Source: JADJEK01 sp052034255
GTDB taxonomy: Bacteria > Planctomycetota > B15-G4 > JADJEK01
NCBI GenBank assembly: GCA_052034255.1
Contig: JBPOIU010000005.1
Span: 11,924 to 75,923 of the forward strand
Direction of reading: 5' to 3'
Length of the DNA stretch: 64,000 nucleotides
Shown here: positions 25,737-34,348 of the stretch, piece by piece
How the letters are laid out: each line of letters starts with the position of its first letter
How positions within the stretch are numbered: position 1 is the first letter of the stretch
Translations under genes and position numbers: made by a program
The notes under the pieces: generated by a model
Databases searched by the model: none
Seen by the model: the letters and a program-made list of their open reading frames with translations, nothing else
Told to the model about the DNA's origin: nothing

Positions 25737-27113
25737 TCACGCGCCGGGAGTGACCAGCGGCAACCCGATCGCTTTCGCGAGCGCTGCACCCTTGGCCAGC
25801 GTCTCGTCGTACTCGGCCTGGGGATCCGAGTCGTACACGACTCCCCCGCCGACGTGGAAATGGACCCGGCCGGCCTCGACGACGAGCGTCCGAATGGCGA
25901 TGTTCAGCGCCACGTCGCCGTTCACGCCGATCCAGCCGATCGAGCCGCAGAACACGCCGCGGCGGACGCGCTCCAGCGCTTCGATGACGGCCATCGCCGC
26001 GATCTTCGGCGCCCCGGTGATCGACCCGCCGGGAAACGTCGCGGCCAGAAGATCGCGCGTCGTCGTGCCCGGTCGCAGCGTGGCCCGAACGGTCGCGACG
26101 CGATGGAACACCGTCGCGAACGCCTCGATCGAACCGGTGTCGACCACTTCGACGCCGCCGGCGCACGCGACGCGCCCGAGGTCGTTGCGCAGCAGGTCCA
26201 CGATCATGTTCAGCTCGGAGAGCTCTTTCATCGACGCGCTCAGCTCCGCGACCGCGCGGGCGTCCGCGACCGCGTCACCGCTGCGCCGACGTGTGCCTTT
26301 GATCGGCCGCGTCGTCACTTCGTCCCCGAAGCGGGCCAGGAACGACTCGGGCGAAGACGACAGCACCGCGACGTCGCCAGTGGCGACGAACGCCGCGTAG
26401 GGCGCCGGATTCGCCGCTCGAAGTCGGGCGTACAGCGCTTCCGCGCAACCGTGGAACTCCGTCTCGAAGCGCTGCGCGAGGTTCACTTGGTAGACCTCGC
26501 CGAGCCGGATGTGCTCACGCACGGTGCTGACCGCGGCGCGATACGCGGCAGCATCGAAGTTCGAGCGCAGCGCGGTGCCGGTCCTGAACTCGCCGCTCTC
26601 GGGCGCCGGCGCGTCGAGCGCGCGCTGGATGTCGTCGAGCACGGTCTGTGGCCTCGCATCGTCGGCGAGTCCCTCGACGAATCCCGCTTCGACGACACCC
26701 GTCGCGAGGTCGAACTCGACGAAGCGATCGAACAGCGCGAACCACGCGTCGGGCGCCGCCGATGCACTGCGCGCCGTCGCGGGAACGCGCTCGAGCGTGC
26801 GGCCGACGTCGTACGCCAGCAGGCCCGCGTACCCGCCGCAGAACCGCCCCGGCTGGGCTCCTTCGACCGATCGACGCGGACCGAATGCGGATTCCAGGCG
26901 ATCGAGCGGCCGCTCGCCGCGGCGATCGGAGCCGGCATCGACGCGCACGATCGATCGCGGCCGGAACAACACCAATGCGCGCTGCGGCCCGATCGACGAT
27001 GGCGGCCCCGCTTCGAGTACGACACCCGGCTCGCTCCCGCGCACGCGCAGGAACGCCGCGAACGGGTCGAGATCGCCGCGCACGCGGCGTCGATGCAGGC
27101 GCAAGGTCGGCAT
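25737..27113 (-). CDS. pabB: Chorismate-binding enzyme, aminodeoxychorismate synthase component I
   Basis: This 458-residue protein belongs to the chorismate-utilising family. The catalytic half shows EVYQVNLAQRFE, LSSSPESFLAR, TRPIKGTRRR, KELSELNMIVDLLRNDLGRV and FPGGSITGAPKIAAM, which are the PabB/TrpE active-site signatures. The RPIKGT lysine motif favours PabB over TrpE. The product is 4-amino-4-deoxychorismate for folate synthesis. No glutamine amidotransferase (pabA) or lyase (pabC) is adjacent. The ATG at 27113 is chosen; upstream in-frame codons lack family character and would run into the promoter region shared with xerC. Confidence 0.88.
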   Translation of the reverse strand: MPTLRLHRRRVRGDLDPFAAFLRVRGSEPGVVLEAGPPSSIGPQRALVLFRPRSIVRVDAGSDRRGERPLDRLESAFGPRRSVEGAQPGRFCGGYAGLLAYDVGRTLERVPATARSASAAPDAWFALFDRFVEFDLATGVVEAGFVEGLADDARPQTVLDDIQRALDAPAPESGEFRTGTALRSNFDAAAYRAAVSTVREHIRLGEVYQVNLAQRFETEFHGCAEALYARLRAANPAPYAAFVATGDVAVLSSSPESFLARFGDEVTTRPIKGTRRRSGDAVADARAVAELSASMKELSELNMIVDLLRNDLGRVACAGGVEVVDTGSIEAFATVFHRVATVRATLRPGTTTRDLLAATFPGGSITGAPKIAAMAVIEALERVRRGVFCGSIGWIGVNGDVALNIAIRTLVVEAGRVHFHVGGGVVYDSDPQAEYDETLAKGAALAKAIGLPLVTPGA

Positions 27114-27264
27114 GCGCGTGATTTCAGCCGCGACGCCACGGGCGTACCAATGGCGAAGTCGACGATTCTCGGCGGCAGCGGCGAGCCCGGCGAACTCGCG
27201 CGTGGCCGTCACGGTTTCCGCGACATCGATGCAGAGGCCGCGCGCGGGTCGCACGCGGCTCGCG

Positions 27265-27287
27265 TATCGTCCGCGGCCGGCGGAGGG
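27265..27287 (+). promoter_or_regulatory. Possible -10 and Shine-Dalgarno of xerC
   Basis: TATCGT at 27265-27270 is a plausible -10 hexamer and GGAGGG at 27282-27287 is a strong Shine-Dalgarno 5 nt before the ATG at 27293. The same TATCGT hexamer is found before the SBP gene. No clear -35 is visible. Confidence 0.4.
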
Positions 27288-27292
27288 CAACG

Positions 27293-28291
27293 ATGGCGGA
27301 TGTGCGCGACGCGGACTTGTTCGCCGCGGTCGATCGATTCATGGCGGCGCTGCGCGGACTACGCGCCGCGTCGCCGCACACGTTGCGCGCGTACGCGTCG
27401 GACCTGGTGCAGTTCGTCGAGTTCGCGCGCCACGGTGGAGTTCGAACCCTGCGCGACATCGACGCGGTCCGCGTGCGCGAGTTCGTGGTGCACCTTCGCC
27501 AGGGCAGCGACGGAATGGCGCCGCGGGGAGCGCGCACGCTGGCGCGCAAGCTCTCGGCCATCGGCTCGTGGTTCCAGTTCCTCGTCGAGCAAGGCGACGT
27601 CGACGCCAATCCGCTGGCGTTCGTGCGCCGACCGAAGCGGGATCGCAAACTGCCGCGCGTCGTCAGCGAGGACGGCATGGCGCGGCTGCTGGCCACCCCG
27701 GAGGGCGACGACTTCGTCGCGCTGCGCGATCACGCGTTGTTCGAGACGCTGTACTCGACCGGCGCCCGCGTCGCCGAACTCGTCGGCGCCGACCTGCGCG
27801 ACCTCGATCTCGGGCACGGCACGCTGCACGTCCGCGGCAAGGGCAAGAAGGAACGCCTGTGCTACCTCGGCGACAGCGCGCAGCGGGCGCTGCAGCGTTA
27901 CCTCGCGCGACGCGACGCCACGCAAGCCGATCCGCGCGCCGCGAAGGCGCCGCTGTTCGTCAACGCGGGCCGCGGCACGAAGGCCTACACGCGCCTGACC
28001 GATCGCTCGGTCCGCCGCCTGCTGAAGAAGCGCTTGTTGGAAGCGGGGCTCGATCCGGGCGCATCGCCGCACACGTTGCGCCATTCCTTCGCGACCCACG
28101 TGCTGCGTCGCGGGGCGAACCTGCGCGTGGTGCAAGAGTTCCTCGGCCACGAGCACTTGACGACGACGCAGATCTACACGCATCTCGATCTACGTCGGCT
28201 GCAAGACGTGTACGCCACCGCGCATCCTCGAGCTCGCGCGCCCAAGTCGCGGCGCGCCAAGCCGACGGGACGGACCGACACGGCGCAGTGA
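27293..28291 (+). CDS. xerC: Tyrosine recombinase XerC/XerD
   Basis: This 332-residue recombinase probably resolves chromosome dimers. The N-terminal SAM-like core-binding domain spans about residues 10-105. The catalytic domain has the Arg in YSTGARVAELVG, the Lys in HVRGKGKKERL, HTLRHSFATHVL with His and the second Arg, LGHEHLTTTQIYTH, and the nucleophilic Tyr within TQIYTH. The C-terminus carries about 25 extra basic residues. No integron, phage or transposon genes are nearby, so a housekeeping role is favoured over a mobile integrase. XerC and XerD cannot be told apart here. Its stop is 7 bp from the convergent dehydratase gene. Confidence 0.88.
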   Translation: MADVRDADLFAAVDRFMAALRGLRAASPHTLRAYASDLVQFVEFARHGGVRTLRDIDAVRVREFVVHLRQGSDGMAPRGARTLARKLSAIGSWFQFLVEQGDVDANPLAFVRRPKRDRKLPRVVSEDGMARLLATPEGDDFVALRDHALFETLYSTGARVAELVGADLRDLDLGHGTLHVRGKGKKERLCYLGDSAQRALQRYLARRDATQADPRAAKAPLFVNAGRGTKAYTRLTDRSVRRLLKKRLLEAGLDPGASPHTLRHSFATHVLRRGANLRVVQEFLGHEHLTTTQIYTHLDLRRLQDVYATAHPRARAPKSRRAKPTGRTDTAQ

Positions 28292-28298
28292 ACGCGCG

Positions 28299-29291
28299 TC
28301 ACGCTCGGGTGTCGGCGAGGACTTCCGCGAGGAACTCGGGTGCGACGTTTCCGCCCGACAACACGGCGATCGCGGTTCGCCCGTCGAGCCGCACCAGCCC
28401 GGACAGCAGCGCCGCGACCCCCACCGCTCCGGAGGGTTCGACCACGAGCTTCGCCCGCGTCGCCAGAAAACGCACGGCGCGGCGGATCGCGTCGTCGTCG
28501 ACGAGCACCGTGCCGGCGACGTGTCGCCGCGCGACCGCGAACGGCAGCGCGCCGACCGCCAGCGGCATCAGGCCATCGGCGATCGTGCGCGGCGGAGTGA
28601 TCGTGACGACCTGGCCGGCCGCCAACGCGCGCGTCATCGCGTCCGCCGTCGTCGGTTCGATGCCGAGCACGCGGGTCGCCGGCCGTAGCGCCGCGGCGAC
28701 GGTCGCCGAGCCGGCGCACAATCCGCCGCCACCGACGGGCACCAGGACGACGTCGGGCTCGGGCAACTCTTCGAACGCCTCGAGCAGACACGTCCCTTGG
28801 CCGGCGACGATGCGCGCGTCGTCGAACGGCGGCACCATCGCGAGTCCCTCGCGCGCGACGGCGTCTTCCGCGGCCGCCTTGCGTTCGGGGGACGTGGTCC
28901 CGGCGAATCGCACCTGCGCGCCGTAACCGCGCGCCGCGTCGACCTTCGTGCGCGGCGCGGTCGTCGGCATGAAGATCACCGCGCGAATCCCCTCCAGCGC
29001 CGCGGCCCACGCGAGCGCCTGGCCGTGATTCCCCGACGAATACGTCGTGACGCCGCGCGCCCGCATCCCGGCGTCGAGCGACCGCACGGCGTTCAGCGCG
29101 CCCCGAGCCTTGAACGAGCCGGTGCGCTGCAGGTTCTCGCACTTCAGGAACACCCGACCACCAGCGATCGCACCGAGCTGGCGCGACGACAGCAGCGGCG
29201 TGCGATGGACGTCCGCCCCGAGCCGGCCCCGGGCCCGTTCGACCTCGGCGAGCCCGACCGCCTCGATCTCCGGAACTTCTGGATTGATCAC
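28299..29291 (-). CDS. PLP-dependent threonine/serine dehydratase
   Basis: This 330-residue fold-type II enzyme should deaminate threonine to 2-oxobutyrate, or serine to pyruvate. The PLP lysine lies in RTGSFKARGA (about residue 55). SSGNHGQALAWAA binds the substrate carboxylate and VPVGGGGLCAG cups the phosphate. AVLSGGNV closes the active site. There is no C-terminal ACT-like regulatory domain, so it matches the short catabolic or serine-racemase-like form rather than IlvA with feedback control. The start GTG 29291 was chosen because no ATG fits and GGAAGG lies upstream; this start is uncertain. Confidence 0.85.
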   Translation of the reverse strand: MINPEVPEIEAVGLAEVERARGRLGADVHRTPLLSSRQLGAIAGGRVFLKCENLQRTGSFKARGALNAVRSLDAGMRARGVTTYSSGNHGQALAWAAALEGIRAVIFMPTTAPRTKVDAARGYGAQVRFAGTTSPERKAAAEDAVAREGLAMVPPFDDARIVAGQGTCLLEAFEELPEPDVVLVPVGGGGLCAGSATVAAALRPATRVLGIEPTTADAMTRALAAGQVVTITPPRTIADGLMPLAVGALPFAVARRHVAGTVLVDDDAIRRAVRFLATRAKLVVEPSGAVGVAALLSGLVRLDGRTAIAVLSGGNVAPEFLAEVLADTRA

Positions 29292-29348
29292 AGCTTCACT
29301 CGACCTTCCGTCCGAAACAAGAAACCGATGCCGCGCCCTCCGGCGGGC

Positions 29349-29357
29349 TGCTACCGT
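29349..29357 (+). promoter_or_regulatory. Extended -10 element TGCTACCGT before the PAP2-type gene
   Basis: TGCTACCGT ends 36 nt before the ATG at 29394, predicting a leader of about 30 nt. The identical nonamer occurs before the kinase gene (34321) and mtaB (39799). Confidence 0.45.
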
Positions 29358-29393
29358 AACGAGCTTCGATCGCACACGGCATTCCCGCGCACG

Positions 29394-30248
29394 ATGAAAC
29401 CATTCCTGGGCGTCCTCAACATCGTCCTGATCGCCCTGTGCGTGGTCGCGTACGTGCGCGTTGCGCATGGCGCCGGCGCGTTCGGGAAGAGCCTCGACGT
29501 CTGGCGCGATCTACCGCGCAAGGCGTCCTCACGGTTGATCGCGTTGTTGTGGTTGCTCGTGTTCGTTGTGGATCTGGTCCAGACGAAGAGCGACGCGAAC
29601 TTGACCGCGGCGCTGCGCCTCGACTTCACGCCGATCATCCATCAACTCGAGGGCTCGCTGCCGGCCGCCGTACAGTCGCTGGCGTGGCCGCCTCTGACGG
29701 TGCTGCTCGCGATCGCGTACCTGATCCTGTTCCCCGGCTTGCTGTTCGGATCGGCGCACGTGTTCGACCGCGCCGGCGACGAGCGCAACGCGCTGATGGT
29801 CGGTCTGGTCTACGCGATCAACTACTTGGTGTGCCTGCCGTTCTACATCTTGTTCCCGGTGCTCGAACCCTGGTCGTTCCCGGGATCGGGAGTGTTGCCG
29901 CTCTCCGATCTGCACGTCCATCCTTGGTTGATGGACCTGGTGCGACCGATGAGCGGCATCGACAACTGCTTTCCGAGCTACCACACGTCGCTGACCGTCT
30001 CCCTGGTGATGCTCGCCCGCGACGCGGGCCCGCGGCCGTTCGCGCGCGCTGCGACCTGGAGCGGCGCGCTGGTGATCGCGTCGACGGTGTACCTCGGGTT
30101 CCACTGGGTGCTCGACGTCGTCTTCGGCGTCATCGCCGGCGTGATCTGCCACGGACTCGCGCGCCGGGTCGTCGAGTCGTCGCTGGCGCGCTCGCTGTTG
30201 CAAACCACCACGTTCGCCGAAGCACCTGGTTCGAATCCGCGTCTGTGA
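29394..30248 (+). CDS. PAP2-type integral membrane phosphatase/transferase
   Basis: This 284-residue protein has about six hydrophobic segments. Near residues 195-255 it carries DNCFPSYHTSLTVSL and YLGFHWVLDVVFG, the SxxxH and HxxxD pieces of the PAP2 phosphatase site, arranged as in the inositolphosphotransferase-like PAP2 branch. The basic KxxxxxxRP piece is not evident. It likely hydrolyses or transfers a lipid phosphate head group in the membrane. It is followed 16 bp later by glgP, but a functional link is not clear. Confidence 0.8.
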   Translation: MKPFLGVLNIVLIALCVVAYVRVAHGAGAFGKSLDVWRDLPRKASSRLIALLWLLVFVVDLVQTKSDANLTAALRLDFTPIIHQLEGSLPAAVQSLAWPPLTVLLAIAYLILFPGLLFGSAHVFDRAGDERNALMVGLVYAINYLVCLPFYILFPVLEPWSFPGSGVLPLSDLHVHPWLMDLVRPMSGIDNCFPSYHTSLTVSLVMLARDAGPRPFARAATWSGALVIASTVYLGFHWVLDVVFGVIAGVICHGLARRVVESSLARSLLQTTTFAEAPGSNPRL

Positions 30249-30264
30249 GCCCGACACCGCGCCC

Positions 30265-32700
30265 ATGATCTCGATGACCCAGATCCCGACCGCTCAGCAG
30301 CTCCGTGACTCGATCGCGCGCTATGCGCGCTATTCGCTGGGTCTCGAACTCGATCAACTCGCGCCGCGCGACGTCTATCTCGCGACGTCGCTCGCGCTGC
30401 GCGAAGTGATCATCGACGGTCTGCTCGCCACCGAGCGGCGCTTCGCCACCACCCGTGCGAAGCGCGTGTACTACCTGTCGGTCGAGTTCCTGCTCGGCCG
30501 CGTGCTCGGCAACAACCTGCTGAACCTCGGCTTGCATGACACCTGCGCCGAAGCGCTGCGGATGCTCGGCGCGAACCTCGAGGAGCTCGAGGAACTCGAA
30601 CCCGATCCCGCGCTCGGCAACGGCGGCCTCGGCCGGCTCGCGGCATGCTTCCTCGACTCGATGGCCTCGCTCGGGCTGCCCGGCTACGGCTACGGCATCA
30701 ACTACGAGTTCGGCCTGTTCCGCCAATCGTTGAAGGACGGCGCGCAGGAAGAGCAGCCCGACGAATGGCGCTCGCGCGGCACACCATGGCTGCTGCGGCG
30801 TCCCGACCTCACCTGTCGCGTGCCGATCTTCGGCGCCGTCGAAGAGACGCGTAGCGCCGATCAGTCGAGCTGCCGCTGGGTCGGGTTCAAGGAAGTCCTC
30901 GGCGTGCCGTCGGACCTGCCGGTCGTCGGCTACGCCGGACGCGCGATCACGCCGTTGCGCCTGTTCGCCGCGCAGGCGTCCGAAGAATTCGACATGGCGA
31001 TCTTCAACGCCGGCGACTACCTGCGCGCCGTCGAGCAGAAGATCCAATCGGAGCGCATCTCGAAAGTCCTCTACCCCGCGGACAACAGTCCCGCGGGTCG
31101 CGAGCTGCGCTTGATCCAGGAGTACTTCTTCGTCGCCTGCGCGCTGAAGGACATCCTGCATCGCCACGTGAAGACGGCCGACGACGTCAAGGCGCTGCCT
31201 GATCGCATCGCGCTGCAACTGAACGACACGCATCCCGCACTCGCCGTCGCCGAACTCATCCGCGTACTGCAAGACGACTGGAACGTGCCGTTCGCCGATG
31301 CGTTCGAACTGACGCGGCGCACCGTCGCGTTCACCAATCACACGTTGCTCCCCGAAGCTCTCGAGCGCTGGCCCGTCGCGATGCTGGAGCGCGTGATCCC
31401 GCGCCACCTGCGGATCATCTACGCGATCAACGAGCATTTGCTCGACACGGTCGGCAAGCGTTGGCCGGGCGACGTCGACAAACAGCGCACGCTGTCGCTG
31501 ATCGGCGAGGACGGCGAGAAGCACGCGCGCATGGCGCACCTCGCGATCGCCGGCAGTCATTCAGTGAACGGCGTCTCGACGCTGCATGGGCAGCTGATCA
31601 AGACGCGGCTGGTCCCACAGTTCCACGAGCTGTGGCCGGAGCGTTTCAACGCGAAGACCAATGGCGTGACGCAGCGTCGCTGGTTGCTGAAAACGAATCC
31701 GGGCCTCGCGCGGCTGCTGTCCGAGTTGGTCGGCGACGGCTGGATCACGGACCTCGATCGTTTGCGCGGCCTCGAGCCCTTCGCGCAACACGGCGAAGTC
31801 CGCAGTCGCTTCCTCGCGATCCGCCGCGCACACAAGGAACGCCTGGCGCGCATCGTGCGCGACGAGCTCGGCATCAGCATCGATCCGGCCTCCGCGTTCG
31901 ACGCCCACGTGAAGCGCATCCACGAGTACAAGCGCCAGCTGATGAACGCGCTGCGGATCGGGCTCGAGTACATCGAGCTGGTCGACGACGGCAAACCTCC
32001 GGTGCTCGCGCGCACGTACGTGTTCGCCGGCAAGGCCGCTCCGGGCTACGTCGCGGCGAAGACGATCATCCGCTTCATCCACGCGGTCGCGGCCGTGGTC
32101 AACTCGGACCCGCGCACACGCGACGTGCTGCGCGTGGCGTACTTGCCCGACTATCGCGTCACGCTCGCCGAACGCATCATTCCCGCCACCGACCTGTCGG
32201 CCCAGATCTCGACCGCCGGCATGGAAGCGTCGGGCACCGGCAACATGAAGTTCATGATGAACGGCGCGCTGACCGTGGGCACGCTCGACGGCGCGAACAT
32301 CGAGATGCAAGACGAAGTCGGCTCCGACAACATCTTCATCTTCGGCCTGACGGCCGAGCAGATCGAAGCGCGCCGTAACCAGGCGAAGCCGAAGGACGGT
32401 GCGACCGAACGCGATCCGCGCGTGAAGCGCATCCTGAACGCGGTGAAGGACGAGCGCTTCGGCGGTGGCCCCTTCAAGGAGCTGATCGCGAAGCTCGAGG
32501 AGCACGACCCGTACTTCGTGCTCACCGATCTGCCGCTGTTCATCGATGCGCAAGCGCGCGTGGCGGCCGTCGTCCGCGACCCCGGACAGTTCGCGCACAA
32601 GGCGCTGTTGAACGTCGCGCGCTCCGGTCGGTTCTCGTCGGATCGCACGATCCGCGACTACGCGCGCGAGATCTGGAACGTCCCCGTCGATCCGGCGTGA
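30265..32700 (+). CDS. glgP: Glycogen/alpha-glucan phosphorylase
   Basis: This 811-residue enzyme releases glucose-1-phosphate from alpha-glucans. Family signatures include VYYLSVEFLLGRVLGNNLLN, PALGNGGLGRLAACFLDS, YGINYEFGLF, DTHPALAVAEL, and NGVTQRRWL. The PLP-bearing Lys is in GMEASGTGNMKFMMNG with TLDGANIEM following. The length is normal. The start is ATG 30265; ATG 30274 is also possible and no clear ribosome-binding site is seen. No other glycogen genes are adjacent. The transcript ends at a 27-bp hairpin 41 bp downstream. Confidence 0.96.
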   Translation: MISMTQIPTAQQLRDSIARYARYSLGLELDQLAPRDVYLATSLALREVIIDGLLATERRFATTRAKRVYYLSVEFLLGRVLGNNLLNLGLHDTCAEALRMLGANLEELEELEPDPALGNGGLGRLAACFLDSMASLGLPGYGYGINYEFGLFRQSLKDGAQEEQPDEWRSRGTPWLLRRPDLTCRVPIFGAVEETRSADQSSCRWVGFKEVLGVPSDLPVVGYAGRAITPLRLFAAQASEEFDMAIFNAGDYLRAVEQKIQSERISKVLYPADNSPAGRELRLIQEYFFVACALKDILHRHVKTADDVKALPDRIALQLNDTHPALAVAELIRVLQDDWNVPFADAFELTRRTVAFTNHTLLPEALERWPVAMLERVIPRHLRIIYAINEHLLDTVGKRWPGDVDKQRTLSLIGEDGEKHARMAHLAIAGSHSVNGVSTLHGQLIKTRLVPQFHELWPERFNAKTNGVTQRRWLLKTNPGLARLLSELVGDGWITDLDRLRGLEPFAQHGEVRSRFLAIRRAHKERLARIVRDELGISIDPASAFDAHVKRIHEYKRQLMNALRIGLEYIELVDDGKPPVLARTYVFAGKAAPGYVAAKTIIRFIHAVAAVVNSDPRTRDVLRVAYLPDYRVTLAERIIPATDLSAQISTAGMEASGTGNMKFMMNGALTVGTLDGANIEMQDEVGSDNIFIFGLTAEQIEARRNQAKPKDGATERDPRVKRILNAVKDERFGGGPFKELIAKLEEHDPYFVLTDLPLFIDAQARVAAVVRDPGQFAHKALLNVARSGRFSSDRTIRDYAREIWNVPVDPA

Positions 32701-32740
32701 GGGCGCGCCAAGAGCGCGTTCGTCCGCGAGGTTCGGCCGC

Positions 32741-32799
32741 TGATCGACTACGTCCGAGCCTCGTCGCCCTGCGCGACGAGGCTCGGACGTAGTCGATCA
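32741..32799. terminator. Perfect 27-bp hairpin between convergent genes, family B copy 2
   Basis: Arms at 32741-32767 and 32773-32799 are perfectly complementary around a 5-nt loop (CCTGC). The right arm contains the stop codon of the convergent TPR gene, whose message reads TGATCGACTACGTCCGAG. The element is nearly identical to the hairpin after truD at 14846. Its symmetry lets it serve both glgP and the TPR gene as a bidirectional terminator. Confidence 0.65.
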
Positions 32800-34176
32800 C
32801 CGATCCGCTGCGAGCCGATACCGCTGCGCGCGGGACTCGCAGGTCGCCGCCGCCAACGAGCCGCTCTCGAACAACTCAGCGGCCCGTTCGCACGCGGCCG
32901 CCGCCGCGGCGTGATCGCCGCGTGCCGCCTCGGCACGCGCGAGCAGCAGGAGGTCCCCGGCATTCGAGCCCGCGGTCTCCGCGACGCGTGCCCGGGCAGT
33001 TCCGTAGCCGTCGTCGAGATCACGGATCCCGTCCACGGTCGACGTCACGCGTCGCATCGCGATCGCGCGCTGCGCCGCGTCGGAACGCGCTTCATGCGCC
33101 AGGAGTCGGTCGAAGTAGCCGCGCGCCGCGTCGGCGTCTCCCGCGTACTCGGCTTGCTCCGACAATCGCCGGAGCAGGTCGGCCGTGGCGCCGTCGGCCA
33201 CGTCGAGTCGGCGCAGCAGTCGCAACGCCGACGCCGCGTCGCCGCGGTCCTCGGCCAGTTGCGCGAGCGACGCCAGGATCGCGACGTCGTCGGGCGCGCG
33301 CTCGAGCGCTTGCTGCAGGCGATCGGTCGCACGGTCGAGGTCGCCACACGCCGTCAGCACGCGCGCGTGATCGACGAACTCCTGCGGCCCGGCATCGCTC
33401 AGCGCGCATGCGGCCTCCCAGGCCTCCAACGCTTCGTAGACGTGACCGGCACGCTCGCGGGCGAGCGCCAGTCCGCGCCAACTCGTCAGGTCCGCGGGCC
33501 GACGTTCGACGGCGCGCCCGTACCAACGCGAGGCCTCCTCGAACGCCTCGAGGTGCGCATGCAGCTCGCCGAGCACGCGACACGCGTCGGCCTCGTTCGG
33601 GTCGAGCGCCGCCGCGGCGGCGAACTCCTCCACCGCGCGCTCGATGTCCTGGTCCTCCAGCGCGAGCATGCCGACGTTGAAGTGCGGTGCCGCGTACGCG
33701 TCGTCCGCGGCGATCGCCGCAGCGAACGAAGCCAGCGCTTCGTCGCGCAACTCGAGGTCGAGCTCGATCATGCCGCGCAAGTTCATCGTGCGCGCGTCCC
33801 GCGGATCGAGCTTCACGGCGTGATCGCAGGCGTCGCGCGCTTCCGCGAACGCACCGCGCGCTTGCCGCAAGCGCGCGAGGAATGGCCACGCCGCGGCTTC
33901 TCCCGGATTGCGCGCGACGAAACGCTCGAAGGCCGCCTCGGCCTCCGCGGCGCGACCGGCGCCGTAGTGCGCCAGGCCGAGAGCGAACTCCAGCTCTGGA
34001 TCCTCCGCGGCACGCGCACGCGCGCGCTCGAAGACCTCGGCCGCGCGTTCGTACTCGCGCAACTCGAGGAAGACCTGGCCGCGCAGCTTCAACACCGCGA
34101 CCGAGGGTTCGTCGGCGGGCGCGAGCAACGGCGCCGCGCACGCCACGCGAAGGAGCAAAGGCAAGAGGTGCAGCAT
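32797..34176 (-). CDS. Exported TPR protein
   Basis: This 459-residue protein starts with a short hydrophobic signal (MLHLLPLLLRVACAAPLLA). At least eight tetratricopeptide-like helix pairs follow, for example ELREYERAAEVFERARA, GAGRAAEAEAAFERF, AFAEARDACDHAVKLDP and HLEAFEEASRWYGRAVERRP. Such solenoids are protein-binding scaffolds. It is divergent from the kinase-FGE gene, whose promoter lies 145 bp away, so the two could be co-regulated. The ATG at 34176 begins the signal; longer frames upstream are not supported. Confidence 0.85.
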   Translation of the reverse strand: MLHLLPLLLRVACAAPLLAPADEPSVAVLKLRGQVFLELREYERAAEVFERARARAAEDPELEFALGLAHYGAGRAAEAEAAFERFVARNPGEAAAWPFLARLRQARGAFAEARDACDHAVKLDPRDARTMNLRGMIELDLELRDEALASFAAAIAADDAYAAPHFNVGMLALEDQDIERAVEEFAAAAALDPNEADACRVLGELHAHLEAFEEASRWYGRAVERRPADLTSWRGLALARERAGHVYEALEAWEAACALSDAGPQEFVDHARVLTACGDLDRATDRLQQALERAPDDVAILASLAQLAEDRGDAASALRLLRRLDVADGATADLLRRLSEQAEYAGDADAARGYFDRLLAHEARSDAAQRAIAMRRVTSTVDGIRDLDDGYGTARARVAETAGSNAGDLLLLARAEAARGDHAAAAAACERAAELFESGSLAAATCESRAQRYRLAADR

Positions 34177-34320
34177 GGTGGATGCGTTCCTTCGCCGGGC
34201 TACTTCGAGTGGATCGACGTCGCGCTTGACGGAATCGTGGAATGACTCGATTGCGCTCAAGCCGAGGGCCTCGACGACGCCAAGAGCGGCTCGCGCCGCC
34301 TTCGGCGAGCCGGCGCGGGC

Positions 34321-34329
34321 TGCTACCGT
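34321..34329 (+). promoter_or_regulatory. Extended -10 element TGCTACCGT before the kinase gene
   Basis: TGCTACCGT ends 19 nt before the ATG at 34349, predicting a leader of about 12 nt that still contains GGAG close to the start codon. It is identical to the elements at 29349 and 39799. Confidence 0.45.
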
Positions 34330-34348
34330 GGCGCGCCGCGGAGCCCTC

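Noticed and set aside
27114..27290. Longer pabB start at 27290
   Set aside because: It would overlap the xerC promoter and ribosome-binding site, and the added residues have no family character.
27293..28291. XerC-type gene as a mobile-element integrase
   Set aside because: No attachment repeats, tRNA target, phage or transposon genes are nearby and the length and motifs fit a housekeeping Xer recombinase.
30228..30245. GGTTCGAATCC, a tRNA T-loop look-alike
   Set aside because: It lies in the last codons of the PAP2-type gene; the flanking bases cannot form a T-stem and no acceptor or anticodon arm is present.
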